Shown: one piece after another, positions 1 through 8,240 of the stretch | Numbering within the stretch: position 1 is the first letter of the stretch | Layout of the letters: every line of letters starts with the position of its first letter | Source of the DNA: Micromonospora sp. MH99 | Lineage (GTDB): Bacteria; Actinomycetota; Actinomycetes; Mycobacteriales; Micromonosporaceae | Direction of reading: 5' to 3' | NCBI RefSeq assembly: GCF_021442385.1 | Contig: NZ_MUZA01000008.1 | Coordinates: 89,424-153,423 of the forward strand | DNA: 64,000 nt | Notes under the pieces: generated by a model | The model's database searches: none | What the model was told of the DNA's origin: nothing | What the model saw: the letters and a program-made list of their open reading frames with translations, nothing else | Program-made: the position numbers and the translations under genes

Positions 1-392
1 ACCAGCCGGAGCTGCTCGACCGCGCGGATGCCGCCGGAGCCCGCGCCGTACGACACGAAGGCCACCGGCTTGCGGGCCCACTCCCGGTAGTGCCAGTCGA
101 TGGCGTTCTTCAGGGCGGCCGGGAAGCTGTGGTTGTACTCGGGCGTCACCACGACGAACGCGTCGGCGGCAGCCAACCGGGCACTGATCGGGCTGGCCGA
201 ATTGCCCCCGGGAGGGGTGTCGGCGAAGGGCAGCGCCACCTCGGCGAGGTCGACGAGGTCCAGGTCGAGGTCCGTACGGCGGCTCCCGTGGGCGACGAAC
301 CAGTCGGCGATCGAGCGGCCCACCCGAGGTTGCCGGACGCTCCCGACGAGCACGGCGACGGTCGGCGGTGCGGTGTCCTCTTGCGTAGTCAT
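1..392 (-). CDS. NAD(P)H-dependent FMN reductase family protein (partial)
   Basis: The gene reads leftward from the ATG at 392 and runs off the window, so only about the first 130 residues are visible. They begin MTTQEDTAPPTVAVLVGSVR, with the GS-R flavin-phosphate loop of NADPH-dependent FMN reductases, then TPEYNHSFPAALKNAIDW, the family's hallmark isoalloxazine-contacting segment, and AFVSYGAGSGG. By family knowledge such flavodoxin-like cytoplasmic enzymes reduce FMN or quinones with NAD(P)H. It is divergent from a MerR regulator 57 bp away with a dyad between them, which suggests redox- or chemical-stress control. The family call is firm; the substrate is unknown. Confidence 0.9.
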   Translation of the reverse strand, partial: MTTQEDTAPPTVAVLVGSVRQPRVGRSIADWFVAHGSRRTDLDLDLVDLAEVALPFADTPPGGNSASPISARLAAADAFVVVTPEYNHSFPAALKNAIDWHYREWARKPVAFVSYGAGSGGIRAVEQLRL

Positions 393-406
393 GCCTCGGA
401 CGCTAG

Positions 407-428
407 GACTTGAACTAATGGTGAAGTC
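407..428. promoter_or_regulatory. MerR-type operator/divergent promoter dyad
   Basis: GACTTGA (407-413) and TGAAGTC (422-428) form an imperfect inverted repeat (6 of 7 positions) with an 8-bp spacer. It lies in the short gap between the divergent FMN reductase and MerR genes. MerR proteins bind such dyads between -35 and -10 elements. Assignment to the adjacent regulator is inference. Confidence 0.55.
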
Positions 429-449
429 AATGGCGGCGGGGGAGTGGCG

Positions 450-797
450 ATGGGCACGTTGACGGTCGGCGAGGTGGCCCGCGACAGCGGGGTCAGCGGC
501 TCCGCCGTGCGGTTCTACGAGCGGCAGGGCCTGATCACGGCTGCCCGCACCGGCGGCAACCAGCGGCGCTTCGACGCCGACGCGGCCTGTCGGATCAGGG
601 TGGCGCGGGTGGCCCAGCGCGTCGGCCTGACCGTCAACGAGATCCGCGACCTGCTCGCGGCCCTGCCACCCGACCCCCAACTGGCCGATTGGCAGGGGCT
701 GCACGATCGGCTGACCGCCGAGGCCGAGCGGCGCATCCGCGACCTGCACGCGGCACTGGACGACATCGGCTCCGGCCGCCGCCTCTGCGACCTCTGA
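450..797 (+). CDS. MerR family transcriptional regulator
   Basis: This is a 115-residue protein from the ATG at 450, chosen because GGGGGAG ends 6 nt upstream; an in-frame GTG at 444 overlaps that site. The N-terminus has the MerR winged helix (TLTVGEVARDSGVSGSAVRF, then YERQGLI) and the wing segment GNQRRFDADAACRIRVARVA, followed by a dimerisation helix ending GSGRRLCDL. Only one cysteine is visible near the C-terminus, so a SoxR-type Fe-S cluster or a metal site is not supported. It probably controls itself and the divergent FMN reductase through the dyad at 407-428. Confidence 0.88.
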   Translation: MGTLTVGEVARDSGVSGSAVRFYERQGLITAARTGGNQRRFDADAACRIRVARVAQRVGLTVNEIRDLLAALPPDPQLADWQGLHDRLTAEAERRIRDLHAALDDIGSGRRLCDL

Positions 798-914
798 CCT
801 CGACCGTCCGCAGTCCGCAGTCCGCTGATCGTCGCCCGCGCGCCCTGACGATCAGGGCAGATGCCCCGGCTGGTCAACCACGGCCATCCGGATGACGGCG
901 GCGAGCAGCTCACC

Positions 915-993
915 GGCCCAGGCCCAAGGCCCAAGGCCCACGGCCCACGGCAAGGCCCACGGCACGGCCCACGGCCCACGGCCCACGGCCCAC
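915..993. repeat. GGCCCAC/GGCCCAAG short tandem repeats
   Basis: The stretch consists of near-tandem copies of ggcccac and ggcccaag, the densest part at 935-993. It lies in the 372-bp gene-free gap between the MerR and XRE genes. It is low-complexity, and short open frames across it are not credible genes. Confidence 0.8.
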
Positions 994-1000
994 CTTGACG

Positions 1001-1073
1001 TCCTTTGCTCTGCTTGAGCGGAGGCAACACTGAGAGCCTCCCACTGTCGCCTCCGTTGAAGCAGAGCAAAGGA
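1001..1073. repeat. Long imperfect palindrome, 25-bp arms
   Basis: Arm 1001-1025 (starting TCCTTTGCTCTGCTT) pairs with 1049-1073 (ending AAGCAGAGCAAAGGA) with two mismatches, around a 23-nt loop. It lies in the gap upstream of the XRE gene and has no T-tract typical of a terminator. It resembles dispersed palindromic intergenic repeats of actinomycetes; that family membership is inference. Confidence 0.8.
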
Positions 1074-1169
1074 TGCGTGCGGGGTGCGGCGAGTCCCTGA
1101 GCCGGCCAGCTTTCCACAGGGTTATCCACAGGGGTTGAGAGGCAGGTCTCGGCCGAGAATGGTTGTCGG

Positions 1170-1673
1170 ATGGCCTCCGCACTCGTTCCTCCTTCGCCAC
1201 CCGGCCCGACCGTCGGGCGGTTTCCCATCACCGGCCTGGTCCGGCGAGCCCGTCGGATGAAGGGGTTGGGGCAACGCCAGATGGCCCGCTTCGCCAAGGT
1301 CTCACCGTCGACCGTGGGCAAGGTCGAGGCCGGCAGCCTGATACCGAGCCTGGCGGTGCTGGAGCGCCTACTCGGCGCGGCCGGGCTCTATCTGGTGGTG
1401 GTGGACCAGGAGGGCCGGGTGATTCAACCGATGGTCGACCGCGACGACGTTCACGACGGCGCCGGACGCCGCTACCCCGCCCACCTCGATACGATCCTCG
1501 ATCCTGAGCCGGGGGAGTGGTGGGGGGACATCTACGGCCTGGCACGGCCACCGGAGACCTACCACCGCAGCTCGGCGGACCGCGAGGCGCGACGCCGACG
1601 CAGCCAGTGGGAGGTGCGGGTCGCGCAGCATCGGCACCTGCCACCGCCCCCGATCATCGACGAATACTACTGA
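1170..1673 (+). CDS. XRE-family HTH regulator
   Basis: This 167-residue protein has a helix-turn-helix at about residues 21-68: LVRRARRMKGLGQRQMARFA, then KVSPSTVGKVEAGSLIPSLA and VLERLLGAAGLYLVVVD. The rest is basic, Trp/Tyr-rich and unlike any domain I recognise, ending IIDEYY. The start at 1170 has a weak ribosome site; the Ala/Pro-rich first 20 residues may not all be translated. A strong bidirectional terminator follows. No neighbour identifies its target. Confidence 0.78.
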   Translation: MASALVPPSPPGPTVGRFPITGLVRRARRMKGLGQRQMARFAKVSPSTVGKVEAGSLIPSLAVLERLLGAAGLYLVVVDQEGRVIQPMVDRDDVHDGAGRRYPAHLDTILDPEPGEWWGDIYGLARPPETYHRSSADREARRRRSQWEVRVAQHRHLPPPPIIDEYY

Positions 1674-1681
1674 CACCGCGA

Positions 1682-1718
1682 ACGGCCCACCCTCCGGGGA
1701 AACCGGAGGGTGGGCCGT
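1682..1718. terminator. Bidirectional terminator hairpin
   Basis: A perfect 16-bp stem, ACGGCCCACCCTCCGG (1682-1697) with its complement at 1703-1718 and a 5-nt loop, sits between the convergent XRE gene and the secreted nuclease gene. It should terminate both. Confidence 0.88.
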
Positions 1719-1730
1719 CAGTGCCGTCGT

Positions 1731-4700
1731 TCAGTCGTCGTTGGTGATCGTGCCGGTCGCCAGGGGGTCGGCCAGCCGCAGGCCGGGCACCCCGGCCACC
1801 AGCAGGGTCAACTTCTCGTCCGACTCACGCCGCCGGTCACCCCGCACGGTGACCGGGAAAGCCACCGAGGTGTCACCGGCGGCCAACACCCGGCAACCGG
1901 CGTACGCGTCGAAGTCCGAGCCCGCCTGCGCCGTGAGGCCGACGGTCGCGGCGCAGAGCAGCACCGGCTGGGACAACGGACGGGACACGGTCGCCGTGAA
2001 GGTGAGCTGACGGGTGCCCTGGTCGCCCTCGACCACCGACGTGTCGGCGACGGTCAACGACGCCCGGGACCGGAAACGGGCCACCTGCGGGTCGTGGTCG
2101 CTGGAGCCCCGCGACCCGTCACCAGTGAACTCCGCCGGCCAGTCGGCATTGACGTGCGCCGCCCGCACCTGCACCAGGTCACCGTAGAGCGCGTCGTTGA
2201 CGAACAGGTGGTCGAGAGTCTGCGCCTGCCCCTCGAAGCTGTACGAGTAGGCCGACGCGGGCACCTGTGCGACGAGGGTGTCCCACAGGTTGTGCAGGCC
2301 GGCCACGTAGAGCGGGGCGAGCTGGTCCGACGGCGTCGGCTGCGCCGCGGTGGCGATGGGATCGTCCGGGCGGGGGAAGACGTTCAGGTCCCCGCCGTAG
2401 ACCACCCGGGCGCTCCGATCGGACGCCTCGATCGCGGTGACGATCGCCGCGCCGTACGTCGCCTGCTCCCGCCGCTGCCCGATCCGGCCGTCCGGGCCGG
2501 AGGAGTAGTGGTTGCTCAGCGCGTACAGGGTGAACCGCTCGGCCGCACCGGGCGCCGCGGCGACCGTGAACTTGCCCAGCTGGGGTGCCCGGGTGAAGAC
2601 GTTGTTCCCGTCCTTGCCGGTGGAGGTGTCCACATCGGCCGGCAGCACCGCGTTGAGGGCCTTCGGGTTCTGCACGTCGGCGTTGCCCGGCAGCCCGGGG
2701 GCCCGGTACTGGACGGTCGGCGCCGAGCCGAGCAGCGGGTCGTTCGCCGTCGCGGCCGCCAACGACAGCCGGTCCGTGCGGTACAGGAACGCGGCGGTGA
2801 TACCGCGGGCGTCCGCGCCGGTCCGGTCATAGGTCGCGGCGTACGCCGGCCCGCCGGCCGCCGCCACCGCGAGCGCCAACTCCTGGATGCTGTCCGGAGC
2901 ACCGTCGGCGTTGTTGGTGTCGCCGCAGGCCAGCGCCGCACCGGAGACCGTGCAGATGTCCTGGTCCTCGGCCTCCTGCACCAGGATCAGATCCGGCGCG
3001 TGCAGATCGGAGACGATCTGGTCGGCGAGCGACGTCAGGTGCTCCCGGTAGTCCGCCTCGCTGCTCGGCACGTAGTCGAACGGCGGGCTGACGCCCGGGC
3101 AGCCGGAGTTGCCGGCGAAGTCGCAGCCGTCGAACGGGTCGTCGCGGTAGTCGTACAGGTTCTCCACGTTGTACGTGGCGACCGCTACCTCCTGGGAACG
3201 GTCCGCCGGCTTCGGCGGGTTGTTCTTCGACGGGTCGGCCCCGGCGTCGAACTCGGCCCGCTCGACCTGCACGCCGTACTTCTCGAACGAGTAGTAGACG
3301 CCGCCCACCGCATCCGCGCGCAGGGTGTCGAAGGTGTGCGCCGGCGGGAGCAGCGCGGTGCTGTCCCCGGCGGTGCCCTTCACGCCCATGCTGCCGAGCA
3401 GCACGCGCTGACCGTTACCATCGTCGAAGCGGCGGCTCGGGTCGTTGTCCAGCGGGTGGGAGTCCCGAAAGACCCGTCGGGCGTACGGGTCGGCGCGGTC
3501 GAGCAGCGGGTCGTCCCGGTCGACGACCCACAGCTCCGCGTCCGCCGTGGACGAGAAGACGTCGCGACCGCTCACCGCGCCGCTGCCCGCGCGGACGCGC
3601 AGCCGGGCGCCCTCGTGCCGCTCCCACCAGCGCTGCGCCTCGGTCAGCTCGACCGGTGGCACCGCGTCGGTCACCGCGACAGTCGTGTCCACGTCCAGGC
3701 CGGTGGCGATCTGGCGGACCAGCGACGCGCCGGAGAGCTGGGTGAGGTTGTAGTACTCCGACACCCGGGCCCGGAGCACCACCTCGTCGCCGACCGTCGG
3801 CACGTAGCCGCCGATCAGCGAGGTGAACGTGCCCATGAACACGAAGACGCCGTCGGAGCTGGTCGGGTCACCGTCGGTGTCGCCGCTGCGGCTCTGCAGG
3901 AAGAACCCGTTCTGCTCCGCCCCGGCCGCCGTCCGGGCGAGCGTCAACTGGGTGATCACGCCCCGGACGTCGTACATCGTGCTGCTGGTGCCGTTGCCGC
4001 TCGCCGGTGCGAGCGGTGACCGGTCGGCGGGGCCGGACTCGGCGTCGGTGGTCGGACCCTGCACCTCGCCGACGGTCAGCTCCCGGGTGACCTGCACGGC
4101 CAGCGCGCAGGTGGCGGTGCCACCGCCCGCGTCGGTAGTGGTCACGGTGACGGTGTACGCCCCGGCGGTGAGGTCGGCGCTCGCGCTGATCGTGGCGCGG
4201 GCGGTGCCGCCCACCTCGTCGGCCGGGGTGAACGCGGTACGGGTGATCGAGCCGGAGGCAGGGCTCGGGCTGATCGCGGTCACCGCCAGGTCGACGATCG
4301 TGTCGTCGGGGTCGACGGCGGTCACCTCGCGGCTCGCGGCCGTCCCGGCGGCGGTGACCAGCGGCCCACCACAGGTCAGTGTGGCCGGCGCATCGACCGG
4401 GCCGCCGCCGTCCACGGTGTGCGAGCCGAGCCCGTCGAAGGTGTCGACGGGCAGACCGGTCCACTGCGCGGCCGGGTCGAACGCGTCCGACGGATCGGTG
4501 TCGCCCGACGTCACCGTGGGCAGCCGGCGCAGCGTGTTGTCCGCCGTGCTCGTCGCGCCTGTGCCCCACTCGGCACCCGGGTCGACGCCCACCTGGCCGA
4601 TCGAGTCGAGCACAGTGGTGCCCCGGCGCAGCACTATCGCGTCGTCGCCGTTGAACAGGCTCGCCCCGGTGGTCTGGTCGGCCTGGGCGAGGATGGCCGC

Positions 4701-5009
4701 CCCGGCCGAGGCGCTGGCGAACACGAACGCGTCACCGGCGGCCACGGTCCCGGCCAGCGCGATGCTTGTCGGTGTGGTGGAGCCGTTGAAGTAGAGCTGC
4801 AACTGGTAGCCGCCTGCGGTGAGGTCGACGGCGGCGCCGGTGCCGTTGAACAGCTCGATCGCCTTGTTGTTCGACGAGCCTTCGACGTACTCCGAGATGA
4901 ACAGGTCGGTGGGCGCGGCGCTGGCCGCGGTGGGTGTGACGCCGAGGGCCGTGACGGTCACTGCGGCGGTGGCGATCGCGAGCGCTGCTGTCGTGCGGCG
5001 CGGGCGCAT
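1731..5009 (-). CDS. Secreted ExeM/NucH-family extracellular endonuclease
   Basis: This 1092-residue protein has a Sec signal peptide (residues 1-31, cleavage near ASAAP). A lamin-tail-like domain follows (from about 32; FISEYVEGSSNNKAIELFNG), then a long linker/Ig-like and OB-fold-like region. The endonuclease/exonuclease/phosphatase domain spans about 606-975, with VATYNVENLYDY, ILVQEAEDQ, GGDLNVFPRP and SDHDPQVARF supplying the metal and catalytic Asn, Glu, Asp and His. The last 110 residues form a Calx-beta-like domain (VVEGDQGTRQLTFTATVS). Family members are extracellular DNases used for nutrient scavenging or biofilm turnover. The gene is monocistronic, bounded by the terminator at 1682-1718. 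Confidence 0.93.
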   Translation of the reverse strand: MRPRRTTAALAIATAAVTVTALGVTPTAASAAPTDLFISEYVEGSSNNKAIELFNGTGAAVDLTAGGYQLQLYFNGSTTPTSIALAGTVAAGDAFVFASASAGAAILAQADQTTGASLFNGDDAIVLRRGTTVLDSIGQVGVDPGAEWGTGATSTADNTLRRLPTVTSGDTDPSDAFDPAAQWTGLPVDTFDGLGSHTVDGGGPVDAPATLTCGGPLVTAAGTAASREVTAVDPDDTIVDLAVTAISPSPASGSITRTAFTPADEVGGTARATISASADLTAGAYTVTVTTTDAGGGTATCALAVQVTRELTVGEVQGPTTDAESGPADRSPLAPASGNGTSSTMYDVRGVITQLTLARTAAGAEQNGFFLQSRSGDTDGDPTSSDGVFVFMGTFTSLIGGYVPTVGDEVVLRARVSEYYNLTQLSGASLVRQIATGLDVDTTVAVTDAVPPVELTEAQRWWERHEGARLRVRAGSGAVSGRDVFSSTADAELWVVDRDDPLLDRADPYARRVFRDSHPLDNDPSRRFDDGNGQRVLLGSMGVKGTAGDSTALLPPAHTFDTLRADAVGGVYYSFEKYGVQVERAEFDAGADPSKNNPPKPADRSQEVAVATYNVENLYDYRDDPFDGCDFAGNSGCPGVSPPFDYVPSSEADYREHLTSLADQIVSDLHAPDLILVQEAEDQDICTVSGAALACGDTNNADGAPDSIQELALAVAAAGGPAYAATYDRTGADARGITAAFLYRTDRLSLAAATANDPLLGSAPTVQYRAPGLPGNADVQNPKALNAVLPADVDTSTGKDGNNVFTRAPQLGKFTVAAAPGAAERFTLYALSNHYSSGPDGRIGQRREQATYGAAIVTAIEASDRSARVVYGGDLNVFPRPDDPIATAAQPTPSDQLAPLYVAGLHNLWDTLVAQVPASAYSYSFEGQAQTLDHLFVNDALYGDLVQVRAAHVNADWPAEFTGDGSRGSSDHDPQVARFRSRASLTVADTSVVEGDQGTRQLTFTATVSRPLSQPVLLCAATVGLTAQAGSDFDAYAGCRVLAAGDTSVAFPVTVRGDRRRESDEKLTLLVAGVPGLRLADPLATGTITNDD

Positions 5010-5101
5010 AGGGCCTCCACGATGGGTGGATGGGAGTCAACGCACGTTAAGGGGCGTAACCGTCCATCGTCCATCCCCCACCGGACAGTTTCGTGAATTC
5101 C

Positions 5102-6121
5102 TCAGCGCGGCGGGTCGAGGCGGTGCACCAGTTCGGCGACGTCGACGCTGTATTCGCACCAGTCCCGGTCGGGCCGGTAGCCCAGCTCCGCGTTGACCTT
5201 GAGCATCGCCTCGTTGGCCTGGGCGTTCCAGGTCTGCACCTCGGCCAGCTCCGGCTCGGCGGAGCGCAGCTCCAGCAGCATCCGCGCCTTGATCGCCCGG
5301 TCGATGCCGTAACCCCGGTGGTCCTGCGCGACGATCGTGTCGTACTGGTCGGCTCGGGTGGGGTGCTGCGCCGGCACCACGACCTCGGTCAGGCCGGCCA
5401 CCTCGCCACTCTGCTCGTGCCGGGCCAGGACGATGTACGGCTTCATGCCCCGCCGGTGCAGGGTGTCCAGGCTGTCCCGCAGCCGCTCCGGGTCATACGA
5501 GCTGGGACGCAGCTCGCCGTCGTCGACGTCGCGCACCTCGGCCTTGGCCCGCGCGTACGACTCGATCAGGTCGTCCGGTGGCCCACCGGGATAGAACTCC
5601 AGGTGGTAGCCCGCGCCGATCCCGGTGGCCATCTCGGCCAGCTCGGCCCAGTCCACCGAGGTCAGGTCGAGCACGCTGCGCGTCTCCACGTACTCCCGGG
5701 TGAAGCCGAGCGACTCGTAGAAGCCCACCGCCGGCGTGTCGCCGACCACCTCGACCCCGATCGACTGGAAACCCTCCTGGTAGACGCGGCGGGCGGCGCG
5801 CAGCACCAGCTCGCGGCCGAGGCCGTTGCGTCGGACGGAGGGATGCACCAGCACCTCGAGCACCCCGATGTCACCGAGGAGCAGCACGTGGACCTGCCCG
5901 AGGACGGCGCCCGTCTCACCGGGAGCGGTCGGCTCGGCCTGAGCGAGCCAGGAGATCCGCCGCTCACCGGGCATCACCTCGCCGAGATACTCCCGCAGGG
6001 AGGTCTCCCGCCACGGCGGGTCCTGCGGCAGATCGGCCGCCAGCACCGCGTTCAGCGTTGTCAGCAGCGACGCGATCTCGGCGGACGACGCGGTCCTGGG
6101 GTCCCACTCGCGCACCATCAC
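5102..6121 (-). CDS. Tandem GNAT-domain N-acetyltransferase
   Basis: The 339-residue protein has two acetyltransferase folds. The first has the acetyl-CoA loop RRNGLGRELVLRAARR near residue 100 and VGFYESLGFTREYVETRS. The second, weaker copy has DHRGYGIDRAIKARMLLELR near 270. This two-lobed layout resembles mycothiol synthase MshD and other actinobacterial double GNATs, but it is not clearly MshD. Alternative starts are the two adjacent ATGs at 6121 and 6118. The acceptor is unknown. It lies 69 bp downstream of the lytic transglycosylase start-to-stop gap on the same strand, so co-transcription is possible. Confidence 0.85.
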   Translation of the reverse strand: MMVREWDPRTASSAEIASLLTTLNAVLAADLPQDPPWRETSLREYLGEVMPGERRISWLAQAEPTAPGETGAVLGQVHVLLLGDIGVLEVLVHPSVRRNGLGRELVLRAARRVYQEGFQSIGVEVVGDTPAVGFYESLGFTREYVETRSVLDLTSVDWAELAEMATGIGAGYHLEFYPGGPPDDLIESYARAKAEVRDVDDGELRPSSYDPERLRDSLDTLHRRGMKPYIVLARHEQSGEVAGLTEVVVPAQHPTRADQYDTIVAQDHRGYGIDRAIKARMLLELRSAEPELAEVQTWNAQANEAMLKVNAELGYRPDRDWCEYSVDVAELVHRLDPPR

Positions 6122-6190
6122 CCGTCTAGCTTGCCGCTAACGGCTGCTCGGGGGAAGTGTCCAGTTCTCCAATGTACGCGGACGATCACA

Positions 6191-7837
6191 TCACGTGCGG
6201 CTGGCCCGTCCGTACCGGTCAGCGGTGTCGTAGACGGCCTTGGCGTACTGGCGCACGTCGTTGTACGACAGAATCGCGTTCCACCAGTCGCCCGGGATGC
6301 TGAGGTTGCGGCCGCCCTTGCACAGGTAGTTGCCGGCCGCCAGAGCGGCGTCATCCAGGTCGTGCGGGTCCTTGACGCCATCCTGGTCGGCGTCCGCGCC
6401 GATCTCCTGCCAGGTCGTCGGGATGAACTGCATCGGCCCGATCGCGCGGTCGAACGTGCTGTCCTTGTCCAGGGCGCCGCGGTCGGTGTCGATGATCCGC
6501 ATCCGGCCGCCGTTCCCGTCCAACGGCAGCCCGATGATCTGGGGCAGCGCCTTGCCGTCCGCCCCCAAGCGCGCGCCGTTGGCCGAGCCGTGCCCGGACT
6601 CGACCTGGCCGATCGCTGCCAACGTCGTCCAGCTCAGCGCGCAACTGCGATTGGTCTGGGCGAGCATCACCTCGGCGTACCCGTACGCCTGCACGGCGGT
6701 CGCGGGAATGTTGACCTTGGCGGCGACCTGCTGCGCCCAGGCGGCCAGGGAGTCCGAGGGACGGCCGCCGGCCGTCGGACCGACGGTCGGCCCGGTCGGC
6801 ATGCCGCCGCTGGGGAACGCTCCGGTGGGGAGCGGCGCGGTCGGCATCGGCCCGGTGGGCAGGGGCCCGGTGGGCAGCGGGTCGAGGGGCACCGCCGGCG
6901 GCAGGGCCACGGTCGGCGCGGCCGTGACGTCGGCCACCGGTCGGGATCCCCGGATGGTCGCCGGGACGAGCAACGCCCCCGCCGCGGCGGTCGCGGCCAC
7001 CAGGACCAGCAGGAAGACTCCCGGGACCGTGAGTCGACCGCTGGGCCGGCGGGCCCAGGCGCGGGTCGCCCGGGCGGCGGTCACCGCGGCCTGACGTGGC
7101 GGTGGCACCCGTACGGCGTGCGCGAACGGCACCCGCCGCCGACGGCCACGTTCGGGCACCGGCACCACGGCGACACCGTCCACCTTGGTCGCCGTCAGGT
7201 CGGTGGCGGTCGCGCCCGCCGCTGTCGCGGTGTCGACCTTCGCGGTGTCGGTCTTCGCGTCGTCGACCTTCGCGTCGTCGACCTTCGCGTCGTCGACCTT
7301 CGCGTCGTCGACCTTCGCGACGTCGACCTTCGCGTCGTCGGTCTTCGCGTCGTCGGTCTTCGCGCTCTCGGCCTCCGCGGTGTCCGCTCGCGGGTTGTCG
7401 GTCTTCGGGGCTCCGATGCTGTCGGCCTTCGCGGTGTCGCCCTCGGCGTCGTCGCGCGTCGGGCTCTCGGCCTTCGCGTCGTCGGCCTCCGCGTCGGCGC
7501 TGCCGGCGTCGGCTGCGGTTGGGGCGTCGGGGTCGGTGGTGTCCGAAGAGGGCTTCGCCGGGGCGAGGTCGCCGGTGGCCCCCAACTGGTCACCGGTCGG
7601 GGCACCGACGTTCGGGGAAAGGGGTGCGTCGGTGGTCACGGACGTCGCGGGGGCCTTGGCCTTCGCGTCGGTCGTGCCGACGCGAAGCCAGGGCCGGCGG
7701 GGGCGGGGCACGGCCGCGGGCGCCGGATCCGGTGCGGCGCCCGACTCGGCCAGCGGCCCGTCCAGCGGCGCGGCCGGCCGAAGCGGTTGCACACGCGTTT
7801 TGTCCTCGCCGTCCACCACCCGTCGAGTATCACTCAT
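6191..7837 (-). CDS. Membrane-anchored lytic murein transglycosylase with AKVDD repeats
   Basis: I take the start at the ATG at 7837 (MSDTRRVVDGEDK); a GTG at 7861 is possible. The 548-residue protein has a cytoplasmic N-terminal half rich in Ala, Asp and Lys, with pentapeptide repeats AKVDD/AKTDD. A single membrane helix follows (GVFLLVLVAATAAAGALLVP), then a Pro/Gly/Thr-rich linker. The C-terminal SLT domain has the catalytic glutamate in GQVESGHGS, AIGPMQFIPTTWQEIG and ILSYNDVRQYAKAVYDTADR. By family it cleaves peptidoglycan glycan strands outside the membrane. It is divergent from the FmdB-type gene with under 40 bp between starts. Confidence 0.9.
   Translation of the reverse strand: MSDTRRVVDGEDKTRVQPLRPAAPLDGPLAESGAAPDPAPAAVPRPRRPWLRVGTTDAKAKAPATSVTTDAPLSPNVGAPTGDQLGATGDLAPAKPSSDTTDPDAPTAADAGSADAEADDAKAESPTRDDAEGDTAKADSIGAPKTDNPRADTAEAESAKTDDAKTDDAKVDVAKVDDAKVDDAKVDDAKVDDAKTDTAKVDTATAAGATATDLTATKVDGVAVVPVPERGRRRRVPFAHAVRVPPPRQAAVTAARATRAWARRPSGRLTVPGVFLLVLVAATAAAGALLVPATIRGSRPVADVTAAPTVALPPAVPLDPLPTGPLPTGPMPTAPLPTGAFPSGGMPTGPTVGPTAGGRPSDSLAAWAQQVAAKVNIPATAVQAYGYAEVMLAQTNRSCALSWTTLAAIGQVESGHGSANGARLGADGKALPQIIGLPLDGNGGRMRIIDTDRGALDKDSTFDRAIGPMQFIPTTWQEIGADADQDGVKDPHDLDDAALAAGNYLCKGGRNLSIPGDWWNAILSYNDVRQYAKAVYDTADRYGRASRT
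7231..7364. repeat. 15-bp tandem repeats inside the transglycosylase gene
   Basis: Near-identical 15-bp units (gtcgtcgaccttcgc and close variants) repeat about nine times and encode the AKVDD/AKTDD pentapeptides. At least four consecutive units are identical at DNA level, so copy number is prone to slippage. The opposite strand is open through the repeat but shows no gene-like features. Confidence 0.88.
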
Positions 7838-7875
7838 GTCCCCGGCGAGCGTCAGGCCCACGTACCCTGATCGCC

Positions 7876-8088
7876 ATGCCCCGGTACGAGTTCCGCTGCC
7901 GCGCCTGCGGCGACACTTTCGAGGTCAACCGTCCGATGGCGGAGGCCGGCGCCCCGGCCACCTGCCCGCAGGGTCATGCCGACACGGTCAAGCTGCTCTC
8001 GGCGGTGTCGGTCACCGGTCGGGGCGCTGGTGGCGCGCAAGCTCCCGCTGGTGGCGGTGGCTGTTGCGGTGGTGCCTGCGGCTGCTGA
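7876..8088 (+). CDS. FmdB-family zinc-ribbon protein
   Basis: The 70-residue protein begins MPRYEFRCRACGDTFEVNRP, the FmdB/CxxC zinc-ribbon signature. The second half of the metal site is apparently TCPQGH instead of the usual CxxC. It ends in a Gly-rich Cys cluster, GGGGCCGGACGC. Members are small regulatory-type proteins of poorly defined function. The ATG at 7876 is fixed by the conserved N-terminus. It is divergent from the lytic transglycosylase. Confidence 0.88.
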   Translation: MPRYEFRCRACGDTFEVNRPMAEAGAPATCPQGHADTVKLLSAVSVTGRGAGGAQAPAGGGGCCGGACGC

Positions 8089-8240
8089 GCTGGCGTTCCG
8101 GTGGCCGGCCGGTGGGCTGGCCTTGCCGGGAGCGGGTTCGAGTGGCACCTTGAGGCGGCACGTGCCCGGCCGTTCTCACGATGCGTGACCGCTCGGAGTC
8201 AGGCAGCATGAACCCGACGTCACGGGCGGAGGTTCCACGC

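Noticed and set aside
1111..1130. DnaA-box-like TTATCCACA (1122-1130) beside TTTCCACAG, suggesting an origin
   Set aside because: Only one full box is present and there are no dnaA, dnaN or further boxes; chance in a promoter region is more likely.
1710..4019. A long open frame on the + strand opposite the secreted nuclease
   Set aside because: It is a GC-rich antisense frame: Arg/Val/Gly-rich, no domain, while the minus strand encodes a clear nuclease with signal peptide and motifs.
7185..8153. A + strand frame with FASST repeats opposite the transglycosylase
   Set aside because: The repeat is the shadow of the AKVDD units; there is no ribosome site and no other protein-like feature.
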